Shown: in pieces, positions 24,866 to 33,757 of the stretch
How the letters are laid out: the number at the start of each line of letters is the position of its first letter
How positions within the stretch are numbered: position 1 is the stretch's first letter
DNA from: Fidelibacterota bacterium
Lineage (GTDB): Bacteria > Fidelibacterota > Marinisomatia > Marinisomatales > SCKK01
Direction of reading: 5' to 3'
Length of the DNA stretch: 37,983 nt
NCBI GenBank assembly: GCA_004124475.1
Contig: SCKK01000033.1
Coordinates: 1-37,983, forward strand
The notes under the pieces: model-generated
Told to the model about the DNA's origin: nothing
Database searches by the model: none
What the model saw: the letters and a program-made list of their open reading frames with translations, nothing else
Program-made: the position numbers and the translations under genes

Positions 24866-25676
24866 ATTTACCCCCCTTTAATTCTTTGTTATTGTATTCC
24901 ATAACATAGTCGGATGGATCCACAGGTTTGCCATTCTTCCAAATTTCAAAATGCAGATGAGGTCCTGTGGCATCCCCGGTCTGCCCAACCAATGCAATAA
25001 GCTGACCGCGGTCAACCCACTGGAGGCTTTCTACAAAATTAGCTTGGTTGTGGCCATATAAGGAAAAATAATCGTCACCATGAAAAAGGATAATGAGGTA
25101 GCCGTATTTGACTGTCCAACCTGAAAAAACTACCATTCCCGAGGCAGATGCATTAATCCCCGTACCCTCTTTTGCAGCAATATCAATGCCATGATGCTCG
25201 TCTCTTAAACTCGCTTTCTTTTTGTCAAATTCTTGTGTGATAAATCCATCTACCGGTCGGTGAGAAGGAATATTGTCGAGGTACGATATAGGGATTTCAT
25301 CTTCAATGTCCGCAAGACCCTTCGGGGGAGCATTTGGATTCATCCTGATAGAACCCCCGAATTCAGATATCGGAGGTAATTCAAGATCGACACCCAGTAA
25401 ATTCCGTATATAATTATCTATGTGTTTCATACGGTTCAGATCCCTTATCAATTCAACTACTTTTGACTGTTTCTCTTTGAGAGACTCATGTTCCGTACTG
25501 ACACGATTGTAATCAATCGCTTTGGGTACCGACCAAACCAGAAGACCCGTAACCCCTATTACCACGATAATAGAAAAATAGATTACCCCCTTTATCCATC
25601 TCCTACTAAGTAAAAATTCTTTTGTTTCTTCACCCTCATCAGGAATTAGAACGACAGTATACTTTCCTTTTGGCAT
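24849..25676 (-). CDS. M23-family peptidoglycan endopeptidase
   Basis: 275 residues. Cytoplasmic N-terminus, one membrane anchor (residues about 30-50), a coiled-coil stretch (58-85), then a periplasmic LytM/M23 domain. Zinc ligands are visible: His161 and Asp165 (HHGID) and His242 in GPHLHFE, with His240 catalytic. All are intact, so it should be an active metallo-endopeptidase cutting peptide cross-links. It is immediately downstream of parB and overlaps the bactofilin gene, which suggests that its activity is positioned by the filament. Confidence 0.93.
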   Translation of the reverse strand: MPKGKYTVVLIPDEGEETKEFLLSRRWIKGVIYFSIIVVIGVTGLLVWSVPKAIDYNRVSTEHESLKEKQSKVVELIRDLNRMKHIDNYIRNLLGVDLELPPISEFGGSIRMNPNAPPKGLADIEDEIPISYLDNIPSHRPVDGFITQEFDKKKASLRDEHHGIDIAAKEGTGINASASGMVVFSGWTVKYGYLIILFHGDDYFSLYGHNQANFVESLQWVDRGQLIALVGQTGDATGPHLHFEIWKNGKPVDPSDYVMEYNNKELKGGKYGSQG

Positions 25677-25688
25677 AACGGAATTTGT

Positions 25689-26576
25689 TTAAGTTTCGAT
25701 CTGAAACATCAAGTCAATTAATCTGTTAAGGTCGTCGTCATTAAAATAGTGTATTTTGATGACCCCACCCGTTTGTCCTTTATGGTTAACCTCAACTTTT
25801 GCTTCTAAAAGATGAAAAAGATCGTCTTCAATCTTTTGAATTTCCGGTGAGACTACTCTGCGGGAAGATTTCTGCTTCGATTTCTTCTTTTGACCGTCTT
25901 CGTTCAATTTCGCCACGATAACCTCTACTGCCCGAACACTCTCATTATATTTCACTATTCGGTTATAAATAGAATCGAGATATTTGGGGATTTTCAGTCC
26001 GAGTAAAGCCCTTGCGTGCCCTGCTGTGATTTTATTTTCTCTCAATCCATTTTTTATATTGGACGGAAGTTTTAACAACCGGATTGTATTGGAAATTGCA
26101 ACTCTACTTTTTCCAACCGCTGTGGCTATTTCCATATGTGAGAGACTAAACCTGGAATTTAATAAGGAATAAGCTTCCGCCTCTTCAATGATGTTCAAAT
26201 TCTCCCGCTGGATATTTTCTATGAGAGCATATTCCACCATTTCCACATCTTCTGTGATATCGAGGACATGGACTGGGATTTCCGTAAGTCCAGCCATTCG
26301 AGCCGCTCTCCAGCGTCGTTCTCCCACGATAAGTTCATAACCCTCACCCGCCGGTCTCACCGTGATCGACTGAATAATTCCCTTCTCTTTAATGGAATTG
26401 GTTAATTCCTCCAAGCTCAATTTTGCATTCTCAGATTCAAAATCCTGGCGTGGTTGAAGGGGGTTGGGTGTTATCAAATCAATGGGAACGTGTAAAATTG
26501 AGCCAGACCGGATGGTTTCGTCTGTCGTCTCCCGTATAAGGGCGCTGAGGCCTCTGCCGAGTCTTCTATGTTTCAT
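25689..26576 (-). CDS. parB: Chromosome-partitioning protein ParB
   Basis: 295 residues. N-terminal KHRRLGRGLSALI, then the CTP-binding segment (NPLQPRQ, ELIVGERRWRAARMAGL), a central helix-turn-helix (SLSHMEIATAVGKSRVAISN) and a C-terminal dimerisation domain. ParB loads onto parS sites as a CTP-dependent clamp and is moved by ParA. It overlaps parA by 11 bp. No consensus parS (TGTTTCACGTGAAACA) was seen in this window. Confidence 0.95.
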   Translation of the reverse strand: MKHRRLGRGLSALIRETTDETIRSGSILHVPIDLITPNPLQPRQDFESENAKLSLEELTNSIKEKGIIQSITVRPAGEGYELIVGERRWRAARMAGLTEIPVHVLDITEDVEMVEYALIENIQRENLNIIEEAEAYSLLNSRFSLSHMEIATAVGKSRVAISNTIRLLKLPSNIKNGLRENKITAGHARALLGLKIPKYLDSIYNRIVKYNESVRAVEVIVAKLNEDGQKKKSKQKSSRRVVSPEIQKIEDDLFHLLEAKVEVNHKGQTGGVIKIHYFNDDDLNRLIDLMFQIET

Positions 26577-27336
26577 TTTCCAATATTTCCCGGGTTAAAC
26601 TGAGATAATCCTGAGCGCCGGTGGAATTGGCATCATAGAGCAAAATGGGCTTCCCGAAACCGGGTGCCTCCCCTAACCTGACATTTCGGTGGATTATGGT
26701 TTTAAACGTCTTTTCGTTAAAATAGCTCCTTACCTCCTGTTCCACCTGTTTGGATAAATTCAATCGGCTATCATACATGGTTATAAGCACCCCTTCTATT
26801 TCCAAATTTTTATTTAGATGTTTTTGTACCAACCGGATTGTCTGCAACAGTTGACTCAAACCTTCCAACGCATAATACTCGCATTGAATAGGAATAAGGA
26901 CCGAATCGGCACATGAAAACGCATTCAGGGTAAGCAGTCCCAACGATGGGGGGCAATCAAGAAGAATGTAATCGTATTTTCCCAGGACCGGATGGAGAAT
27001 ATCCCGTAACCTGAATTCTCTTGCCATCATTCCCACCAATTCAATTTCTGCTCCCACCAAGTCGCGAGTACTCTGTATAACATCCAGATATTTTAAATCT
27101 GTCTGGCTGATGCCTTCCTCTACTGAAACATTGTTGATGAGAAGATCATAGATATTTACATCAGAAGCGCCATTATTGATCAAAGCTGCTATTCCGGTGG
27201 TCGCATTACATTGAGGATCAATATCCACAAGAAGGGTTTTATGCTCTGATACGGCAAACCCAGCCGCCATATTCACGGCGGAAGTGGTTTTTCCCACACC
27301 TCCCTTTTGATTGGCAAATGCAATTATTTTTGTCAT
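26566..27336 (-). CDS. parA: Chromosome-partitioning ATPase ParA (Soj)
   Basis: 256 residues. Deviant Walker A KGGVGKTT at residues 11-18, with the signature Lys11. Other motifs: VDIDPQCNAT and YDYILLDCPPSLG. Short N-terminus, so it is the chromosomal type Ib/Soj class without a DNA-binding extension. First gene of the parA-parB-M23-bactofilin group. It is divergent from tdh. Confidence 0.96.
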   Translation of the reverse strand: MTKIIAFANQKGGVGKTTSAVNMAAGFAVSEHKTLLVDIDPQCNATTGIAALINNGASDVNIYDLLINNVSVEEGISQTDLKYLDVIQSTRDLVGAEIELVGMMAREFRLRDILHPVLGKYDYILLDCPPSLGLLTLNAFSCADSVLIPIQCEYYALEGLSQLLQTIRLVQKHLNKNLEIEGVLITMYDSRLNLSKQVEQEVRSYFNEKTFKTIIHRNVRLGEAPGFGKPILLYDANSTGAQDYLSLTREILENET

Positions 27337-27711
27337 GAATTTCTCGTCGGAAAAATGTTGGTCGAATTTAACCTATCCAAACCGATTGGGCAAAACATCA
27401 TACAGGGGCTTCCTAAACCAGACAAGCCGTCCGTCACCTGACGAATACTCTATTGTTTTACGAATTCATAGCTACACTTAGAATCATCAATAAAAGCATA
27501 AAAATTATAATACTCATTTAGAATATCAGTTAACTGTTAGAGTGTAATTCAGTAAATTGAACACAACTGCTTGTTTTGGTTAAACTTAATTTTTTATGAC
27601 ATTTCTTAGTGTTAAATCTCTTTTTTTTCTGGTGATAACAATCGAAATTCTACTTGTAGGATCGACCGCACTCAATAAAAATGAATCTCACTTTAATCAG
27701 CAAATTCTGAT
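27337..27711. other. Divergent intergenic region parA / tdh
   Basis: 375 bp of AT-rich sequence that must hold the parA and tdh promoters; no promoter stands out. A 46-codon frame at 27596-27736 (MTFLSVKSLFFLVITIEILL, hydrophobic) overlaps the tdh start but has no ribosome site or family match. No tRNA, no repeat module and no DnaA-box cluster were seen. Confidence 0.5.
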
Positions 27712-28731
27712 ATGCGCAAACCAATCATTCTTATAACCGGTATCAATGGTGAGATCGGACATGGTCTCGTTGAATATCTGTCGCATAAAAGTAATTACAG
27801 TATTATCGGGCTTGATCTCAAACCTCCCGATTCATTTATCCAAAAGAGAGTATACGATTATATCATCGGTAACATTCTGGATAAGGATCTTCTGGAAAGG
27901 CTAAACGCTGAATTTGAGATTTCCACTATTTTTCACCTTGCTGCAATCCTTAGCACACGGGCAGAGTTTTCTCCCAGAATCGCTCATGATGTGAATGTAA
28001 CCGGGACTATTAATCTTTTGGACTTAGCCATTGAACAGGGTCAAAGCCTGGGGAGAGCCGTGAAGTTCTTCTTCCCCAGTTCAATTGCAGTCTATGGCAT
28101 CTCAAATTCAAATCTCAGAGATAATACAGGTCCCGTTCCGGAAGATCAATTTCGTTATCCTCAAACCATGTACGGGTGCAATAAACTCTATTGCGAAAAT
28201 ATCGGAACATATTTTGCCCGGTACTACAAACGACTATCAGTGGAATCCAGCACGAATTTAATTGACTTCCGTTCCATCAGGCTCCCTGGACTTATCAGCG
28301 CTCATACAATGCCTTCAGGAGGAAGCAGTGATTATGCACCGGAAATGATCCATGCTGCTGCTAGAAAAAAACCGTACACTTGTTTTTTACGGGAAGATAC
28401 CGTCATGCCATTTATGACCATGCCCGATGCTATTCGAGCCATACTCTTACTTGTCAAAGCTCCTGAAAAATCCCTACGTCGAATGGTTTATAACATTACC
28501 TCCTTCAGTCCTACAGCGGGAGATTTTCGGAACAAAATTCTATCCTATTTCTCAGATGCTAAAATAACATTTGAAGTAAACGACAAACGTCAGTCTATTG
28601 TTGACAGTTGGCCCCGAGAAATTGACGACACTTCTGCCAGGGAGGACTGGAATTGGGAGCCTGTTCATAATTTCGATTCTGCCTTTGAAGATTATTTGAT
28701 TCCTGAGATTTGTAAAAAGTATGGTCTATAA
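27712..28731 (+). CDS. tdh: L-threonine 3-dehydrogenase, SDR type
   Basis: 339 residues, an NAD-dependent epimerase/dehydratase fold. NAD motif ITGINGEIG, catalytic Tyr154-x-x-x-Lys158 in TMYGCNKLY, and three signatures of short-chain threonine dehydrogenases: the PSGGSSDYA segment, PFMTMPDAIRA and DSWPREIDDTSAREDWNW. It oxidises threonine to 2-amino-3-ketobutyrate. The next gene, kbl, converts that unstable product to glycine and acetyl-CoA, which strongly supports the call. It is unrelated to the zinc-dependent Tdh of E. coli. The ATG has no obvious Shine-Dalgarno sequence. Confidence 0.92.
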   Translation: MRKPIILITGINGEIGHGLVEYLSHKSNYSIIGLDLKPPDSFIQKRVYDYIIGNILDKDLLERLNAEFEISTIFHLAAILSTRAEFSPRIAHDVNVTGTINLLDLAIEQGQSLGRAVKFFFPSSIAVYGISNSNLRDNTGPVPEDQFRYPQTMYGCNKLYCENIGTYFARYYKRLSVESSTNLIDFRSIRLPGLISAHTMPSGGSSDYAPEMIHAAARKKPYTCFLREDTVMPFMTMPDAIRAILLLVKAPEKSLRRMVYNITSFSPTAGDFRNKILSYFSDAKITFEVNDKRQSIVDSWPREIDDTSAREDWNWEPVHNFDSAFEDYLIPEICKKYGL

Positions 28732-28814
28732 AAAGTGTCATTAATTTGCACGATTATTTAGAGTTTATACTGTATGATAATAAATATTGAGAAACAAATC
28801 AAAATGGAGATTTC

Positions 28815-29996
28815 ATGGACACTATAAAAGAGAAACTGACAGTTGAACTAAACAGCATACAGGAAGCTGGGCTTTTTAAATCTGAACGTATCATTGAATC
28901 CCAACAAAGTGCGGAGATCCTCGTAAAGAGCAAAAAGGTTCTTAATTTCTGTGCAAACAACTATCTGGGGCTTGCAAATCATCCTGATTTAATCAAAGCA
29001 GCTCAAAAGGGACTTGAACAGTGGGGATTTGGTCTCAGTTCTGTTCGGTTTATCTGTGGCACACAAACGATTCATAAGGAATTGGAAAAAAAGATTTCGG
29101 AATTCCTTGAAATGGATGATACCATACTTTATACATCCTGTTTTGATGCCAATGGGGGGCTTTTTGAAACACTCCTCGGACCGGATGACGCCATCATATC
29201 CGACCAGTTGAATCATGCTTCCATTATCGATGGAGTTCGTCTTTGCAAGGCGGATCGATTCCGTTTTCCCCATGGGAATATGAAGAACCTTGAAGACATC
29301 CTCAGAAAAACCCAATCTCACAAAACGCGGTTGATTACTACAGATGGTGTCTTCTCTATGGACGGAGACGTGGCAAAGTTAAACGAAATTTGTGAACTTG
29401 CTGAAAAATACCGTGCCCTGGTCCATGTGGATGATTCCCACGCCACAGGATTTTTTGGCGCCACGGGGCGAGGGTCTATTGACCATTGCGGGGTCATGGG
29501 ACGTGTTGATATTGTTACTTCCACATTGGGTAAAGCTTTGGGCGGAGCCAGTGGTGGATTTACCTCTGGAAGGCAGAAGATTATCGATATCCTTCGGCAA
29601 CGATCGAGACCGTACCTTTTTAGTAATACCCTCGCTCCCTCTATTGTTTCAGCAGGGATTGTCTGTCTGGAGATGCTATCCAGAACAACGGAGCTTCGTG
29701 ACAGACTGGAAAGAAATACACGCTATTTCAGGGAATGCATGACTGACCAGGGATTCGATATAAAGCCGGGTATTCATCCCATCGTTCCCATCATGTTAGG
29801 AGACGCACAACTGGCACAGGATATAGCAACCGACCTGTTATTGGAAGGCATTTATGTCATAGGCTTCTTTTATCCCGTGGTGCCAAAGGGAGAAGCCCGG
29901 ATCCGAGTTCAAATCAGTGCGGCGCATGCCCAAGAACATCTTGATAAAGCAATTGACGCCTTTGTAAAGATTGGGAAAAAATGTGGGGTCATTTAA
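28815..29996 (+). CDS. kbl: Glycine C-acetyltransferase (2-amino-3-ketobutyrate CoA ligase)
   Basis: 393 residues, alpha-oxoamine synthase family, PLP-dependent. [13 protein letters not shown] near the N-terminus, [21 protein letters not shown], and Schiff-base Lys240 in [14 protein letters not shown]. Length is close to E. coli Kbl (398). It cleaves 2-amino-3-ketobutyrate with CoA to glycine and acetyl-CoA. It lies 83 bp after tdh in the same direction, with GGAG six bases before its ATG. Homologues such as 8-amino-7-oxononanoate synthase share the fold, but the tdh neighbour settles it. Confidence 0.95.
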   Translation: MDTIKEKLTVELNSIQEAGLFKSERIIESQQSAEILVKSKKVLNFCANNYLGLANHPDLIKAAQKGLEQWGFGLSSVRFICGTQTIHKELEKKISEFLEMDDTILYTSCFDANGGLFETLLGPDDAIISDQLNHASIIDGVRLCKADRFRFPHGNMKNLEDILRKTQSHKTRLITTDGVFSMDGDVAKLNEICELAEKYRALVHVDDSHATGFFGATGRGSIDHCGVMGRVDIVTSTLGKALGGASGGFTSGRQKIIDILRQRSRPYLFSNTLAPSIVSAGIVCLEMLSRTTELRDRLERNTRYFRECMTDQGFDIKPGIHPIVPIMLGDAQLAQDIATDLLLEGIYVIGFFYPVVPKGEARIRVQISAAHAQEHLDKAIDAFVKIGKKCGVI

Positions 29997-30014
29997 GCCA
30001 AAGATGCACCTTAA

Positions 30015-30035
30015 CTGAGTTTAGCGAAAACTCAG
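30015..30035 (+). terminator. Hairpin downstream of kbl
   Basis: CTGAGTTT (30015-30022) pairs perfectly with AAACTCAG (30028-30035) around a 5-nt loop, 19 bp after the kbl stop. No U-run follows, so termination or mRNA protection is possible but unproven. Confidence 0.4.
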
Positions 30036-30148
30036 ACAAAAGCCAACGATCGGTTAATGTTATAAATACCATGCTCATAAAAGAAGGCTAGAACGTCACA
30101 CTTTCACAGACTTAATGTGGGAAAACAAAGTAGGATTGTAACTATTCA

Positions 30149-30174
30149 GGCTTAGGCTGAGGCAAAGGCTAAGG
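30149..30174 (+). repeat. Hexamer tract, left copy
   Basis: GGCTTAGGCTGAGGCAAAGG and the following CTAAGG: 6-nt units of the form NRRGGC. The inverse of the same units is found at 30393-30420. Confidence 0.75.
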
Positions 30175-30392
30175 AACTGTAGGAATTCAACGAAATATGA
30201 TGATTTTGTAGGGGTGACATATTCTCAACGCTTCCGTTTGACTCTGCCACTTTCAGTTGAGTATTTAAGCATTGATTTGTTCCTCAGTTTCAAACTGACG
30301 CTTGTTAACATAAAAGACGAATTCCCCTAGGTATTCTCCAAAGTAGACCTTTCCACAGGATCCTGCGTACGTGAGCTTCAGAGGAATCTTAT

Positions 30393-30420
30393 CCTAAGCC
30401 TTAGCCTCAGCCTTTGCCTT
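30393..30420 (-). repeat. Hexamer tract, right inverted copy
   Basis: CCTAAGCCTTAGCCTCAGCC followed by TTTGCCTT. On the opposite strand this is AAGGCA, AAGGCT, GAGGCT, AAGGCT, TAGG, the vocabulary of the left copy. A partial third copy (CCTCAGCCTTAGC) is at about 33654. Confidence 0.75.
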
Positions 30421-30568
30421 TTCAATTCCCGATGCATTGGGACGTAGCTATATTCTACTTTCTAACTTATTTTAGAATCCCAAAAATACTTTGCCTACAA
30501 TCCAAGTCAATCCTAAATTCGCACCCGCTTGTCGAGGGATAAACTTTATCGACACCTAAAATTTGATT

Positions 30569-32497
30569 ATGTTTGCAAAAAATACACCCAGGTTACTCAT
30601 CATTGGCGTCATTCTTTTGTGGGCGATTTATGCTCTTTTTCCAACAATAGAATACAGCCTTCTTTCTGATGAAGAGAAGGCAATGATGAAGGAGGATGGG
30701 TCACTTGCAGATCTTGAGTCAAAGATAATTCGTCAGGGACTTGATCTCAAAGGAGGAATGCACATTGTCCTCGAAGTGGATATCCCTACCCTTATAGAAA
30801 ATATTGCCAACAATAAAAATGATCTCTTTAATGAAGTTTTTAACAGTGCTAAAGAGAAATCAATTGAAATGGGCCAGGATTTTATTCCGATTTTTATCCG
30901 GGAGGCTGCTGATCGGAACTTGCGGCTCAGCCGGCATTACATCGATCTAGTAAATGATTCCAAAGACATAGAGTCAGTACTCCAGGACCAAGCTACCGAT
31001 GCCATCGATAGGGCGTTAGAAATACTCCAGAACAGGATCGACCAGTTTGGTGTATCCGAACCCATCATTCAAAAACAGGGCGATCGGCGAATTATCGTTG
31101 AACTTGCAGGTATCGATGATCCGGAGAGAGCACGGGGACTCCTCCAAAGCACAGCTCTATTGGAGTTTGTTCTGATTAAAGACCCAGAAATCACGCAAAA
31201 TCTTTTAACAAGAATCGATAATGTGCTAAAAGGAAGTGAAGAGCTCGAAGATGTTCTGGGACAGGCTGACCAGGTCGAAGAAACTGAGTATACTACTGAG
31301 GTAACTGAAAGCAGAATAGCCGACGAACAGGAAATTTCTTTATCCGAATTATTTGGGGAAGTTGAGGTGAGTCTTGGTGATGAAAGTGACGCATCAGGTG
31401 TACTTGTAGACAGGCAGCTTTTCGAGAAAAGACCGTTTTCAGCGTTGTTAAGGAATATTCGTGGGGATATTGGTGTCCCTGAGCGCAATATCTATGCTGT
31501 AAATAAAATTCTCAAGATGGTAAAAGTACAATCTCTCCTTGCCACTGGAGATAGCAGGTTTGCCTGGGGTAACAGTAAAGAAACTTTCCCTACCGTTGAG
31601 GGGAGAGAAGAATCATTTTACCGCTTATATCATCTTGAAGCGGAAGCCGGACTAACGGGTGGTGTTATCACAGAAGCCAAAGCCACCATTGGCGGCACCG
31701 AAAGTCAGGCAGCAGGTCAATTCGTTGTCAGCCTCGGCATGAACTCCGAGGGAGCAAAAACCTGGTCCCGACTTACAGGAGCAAACATAGGACGTAAGGT
31801 TGCAATCGTGTTGGATAAAAAAGTTCACATGGCGCCAGTCATTCGATCAAAGATCACACAAGGTCAGACAACGGTGGAAGGATTCGCCAATATGGATGAA
31901 GCTAAGGATATAGCCATCGTCCTCAGGGCTGGAGCTTTACCGGCGCCTGTCAACATTATTGAAGAAAGAACCATTGGACCTTCACTGGGTCACGATTCCA
32001 TCGAAAAAGGTACCCGTTCTATTCTCATCGGCTTCGCATTGGTCCTGATATTTATGGTTGTCTACTATCGTAAGGCAGGACTAATTGCAGATTTCGCTCT
32101 TATCTGGAACATCCTTCTCGTTCTTGCCATTTTAGCCACGTTGAAAGCTACTTTGACCCTACCCGGCATTGCAGGTCTGATTCTTACGGTAGGCATGGCA
32201 GTAGATGCTAATGTGATTATTTTTGAGCGGATTCGTGAAGAATTGTTGAAAGGGAAAACGGTAAGAGCCGCCGTTGACAGTGGCTATGCCCGTGCCCTCA
32301 CCACCATCATTGATGCTAATGTGACAACCATTATAGCGGCATTGGTACTTATGCAGTTTGGTACCGGTCCCGTAAAAGGATTTGCCATTGTTCTATTCTG
32401 GGGAGTTACAATAAGCATGTTTACAGCCATCTTCCTGACTCGGACATTTTTTAATATGATGACCGCCAGACGAACGCTAACTACTTTAAGCATATGA
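30569..32497 (+). CDS. secD: Protein translocase subunit SecD
   Basis: 642 residues from the ATG at 30569; a TTG at 30563 is less likely. An N-terminal membrane helix, a large periplasmic region, and five C-terminal helices. Conserved segments: LDLKGGMHIVLEV, FGVSEPIIQKQGDRRIIVELAG, APVIRSKITQGQTTVEGF, LRAGALPAPVNIIEERTIGPSLG and TVGMAVDANVIIFERIREEL. With SecF it uses the proton gradient to pull exported proteins across the inner membrane. An unusually acidic insertion occupies about residues 218-275 of the periplasmic part. It overlaps secF by 4 bp. Confidence 0.96.
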   Translation: MFAKNTPRLLIIGVILLWAIYALFPTIEYSLLSDEEKAMMKEDGSLADLESKIIRQGLDLKGGMHIVLEVDIPTLIENIANNKNDLFNEVFNSAKEKSIEMGQDFIPIFIREAADRNLRLSRHYIDLVNDSKDIESVLQDQATDAIDRALEILQNRIDQFGVSEPIIQKQGDRRIIVELAGIDDPERARGLLQSTALLEFVLIKDPEITQNLLTRIDNVLKGSEELEDVLGQADQVEETEYTTEVTESRIADEQEISLSELFGEVEVSLGDESDASGVLVDRQLFEKRPFSALLRNIRGDIGVPERNIYAVNKILKMVKVQSLLATGDSRFAWGNSKETFPTVEGREESFYRLYHLEAEAGLTGGVITEAKATIGGTESQAAGQFVVSLGMNSEGAKTWSRLTGANIGRKVAIVLDKKVHMAPVIRSKITQGQTTVEGFANMDEAKDIAIVLRAGALPAPVNIIEERTIGPSLGHDSIEKGTRSILIGFALVLIFMVVYYRKAGLIADFALIWNILLVLAILATLKATLTLPGIAGLILTVGMAVDANVIIFERIREELLKGKTVRAAVDSGYARALTTIIDANVTTIIAALVLMQFGTGPVKGFAIVLFWGVTISMFTAIFLTRTFFNMMTARRTLTTLSI

Positions 32498-33393
32498 AAT
32501 TTTTAGGCCAGACAAACATTGACTTTTTGGGAATGCGCAGATATGGCTTTGTCATTTCCGGCGCCATTATTCTGGCTGGACTAATCTCTCTCCTTCTGCA
32601 GGGAGGACCCAAGTTGGGCATTGATTTTGAGGGAGGCACACTGGTACAGATCAGGTTTAACGAGGATGCAAAATTACCTGAGTTAAGGCGTATCTTACGG
32701 AACATGGGATTTGAAAAAAGTGACGTACAAACTTTCGGTGCACCTAATGAAGTATTGATCCGAATTAAAATAAGTCAGGATACTGAAACCCTCGTGGAAA
32801 ATTTGGAGAACGCCATCCTTGAGGAACTCCCCCGAGAATCACCCGAGTTCCGAAGAGTCGAAACAGTAGGACCTAAAATCGGTATGGAGTTGAGGGGAAA
32901 AGCATTCTTTGCAATACTAACTGCTATGATAGGTATTCTAATCTACATTTCGATCCGATTCGAATTTAAGTTCGCCATCGGCGCTATCGCTGCACTGGTT
33001 CATGATGTTATCATTACATTGGGTATTTTTTCAATCATGGATTATGAAATTTCACTTGCTATTGTAGCTGCATTTCTTACTATCGTAGGGTATTCTCTCA
33101 ATGATACTATCGTCGTCTTCGATCGAATTCGGGAAAACATCAAACGGCTTAAACAGGAATCATACAACACCATTATTAATCGGAGTATCAACCAATCCCT
33201 TTCACGGACAATTATTACATCTACGACCACATTTGTTGTGGTATTCACGCTGTATGTTGCAGGAGGAGAAGTTATTAAATACTTTGCCTTCGCTATGATC
33301 ATTGGCGTCATCGTCGGAACCTATTCTTCTATCTTTATCGCCAGCCCTGTACTTGTCCTATGGCATGAACGATTTGGCGAAAAGCAACGATAA
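32494..33393 (+). CDS. secF: Protein translocase subunit SecF
   Basis: 299 residues, six membrane helices. LGIDFEGGTLVQIRF after the first helix, VGPKIGMELRGKAF before the second, and the C-terminal GYSLNDTIVVFDRIREN motif shared with SecD, followed by SINQSLSRTIITSTTTFVVV. It pairs with SecD, from whose gene it is translated by ATGA overlap. Confidence 0.97.
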   Translation: MKFLGQTNIDFLGMRRYGFVISGAIILAGLISLLLQGGPKLGIDFEGGTLVQIRFNEDAKLPELRRILRNMGFEKSDVQTFGAPNEVLIRIKISQDTETLVENLENAILEELPRESPEFRRVETVGPKIGMELRGKAFFAILTAMIGILIYISIRFEFKFAIGAIAALVHDVIITLGIFSIMDYEISLAIVAAFLTIVGYSLNDTIVVFDRIRENIKRLKQESYNTIINRSINQSLSRTIITSTTTFVVVFTLYVAGGEVIKYFAFAMIIGVIVGTYSSIFIASPVLVLWHERFGEKQR

Positions 33394-33757
33394 GACTAAT
33401 CCGCTATATCGCCTGCCCCGATTAAATCGGGGTCAGGCAGGGAATTTCTCTATAGGAGTTCCTACGGAACAATGTTTATCGACGAGATAACTTCTCATTC
33501 GTTAATCGTTGAACGGTTACGAAGCCAGTTTCGTTATTCGGCTTTCGACTATCGGTTACGTCACCCAACAACGACATACGTTAGGGGCATCATTACCCAA
33601 ACCGTGCACAGCATCCTGTGGAAAAGATGAAAACATCTCACCACTCACCACTTCCTCAGCCTTAGCTTTTTCAATTAATTCACGTGGCTATGTTTTTTAT
33701 TCCAAATATTCCCATATCACTTCCGACTACCCCTGGTCTGGATACACATAAACCATA
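33394..33757. other. Gap secF-eamA with several repeat modules
   Basis: 364 bp without a credible gene. It contains CCCCGATTAAATCGGGG (33416-33432), the hairpin GTTCCTACGGAAC at about 33454, a reverse TTTTCCACAGGAT module at about 33613, TCTCACC-ACTCACC heptamers (33636-33649), a CCTCAGCCTTAGC piece and CACGTGGCTAT at about 33682. These modules also occur in other gaps of the window, in the same relative style. Confidence 0.6.

Larger units (their letters stand above)
29997..30568. other. Long gap kbl-secD with inverted hexamer repeats
   Basis: About 570 bp without a gene. Contents: a hairpin at 30015-30035, a hexamer tract at 30149-30174 and its inverted relative at 30393-30420, TTTCCACAGGATCCTGCG at about 30347, the near-palindrome TCCCGATGCATTGGGA (30427-30442) and a GACGTAGCTAT motif at about 30442. 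A secD promoter must lie here but was not identified. Confidence 0.6.

Noticed and set aside
27337-27711. Search for parS near parAB
   Set aside because: No TGTTTCACGTGAAACA or close variant was seen in this gap or elsewhere in the window.
27596-27736. 46-codon hydrophobic frame overlapping the tdh start
   Set aside because: It could be a leader peptide but has no ribosome site, no attenuator structure and no homology clue.
33509-33751. 80-codon frame before the EamA gene
   Set aside because: It spans several dispersed repeat modules, lacks a ribosome site and resembles no family.
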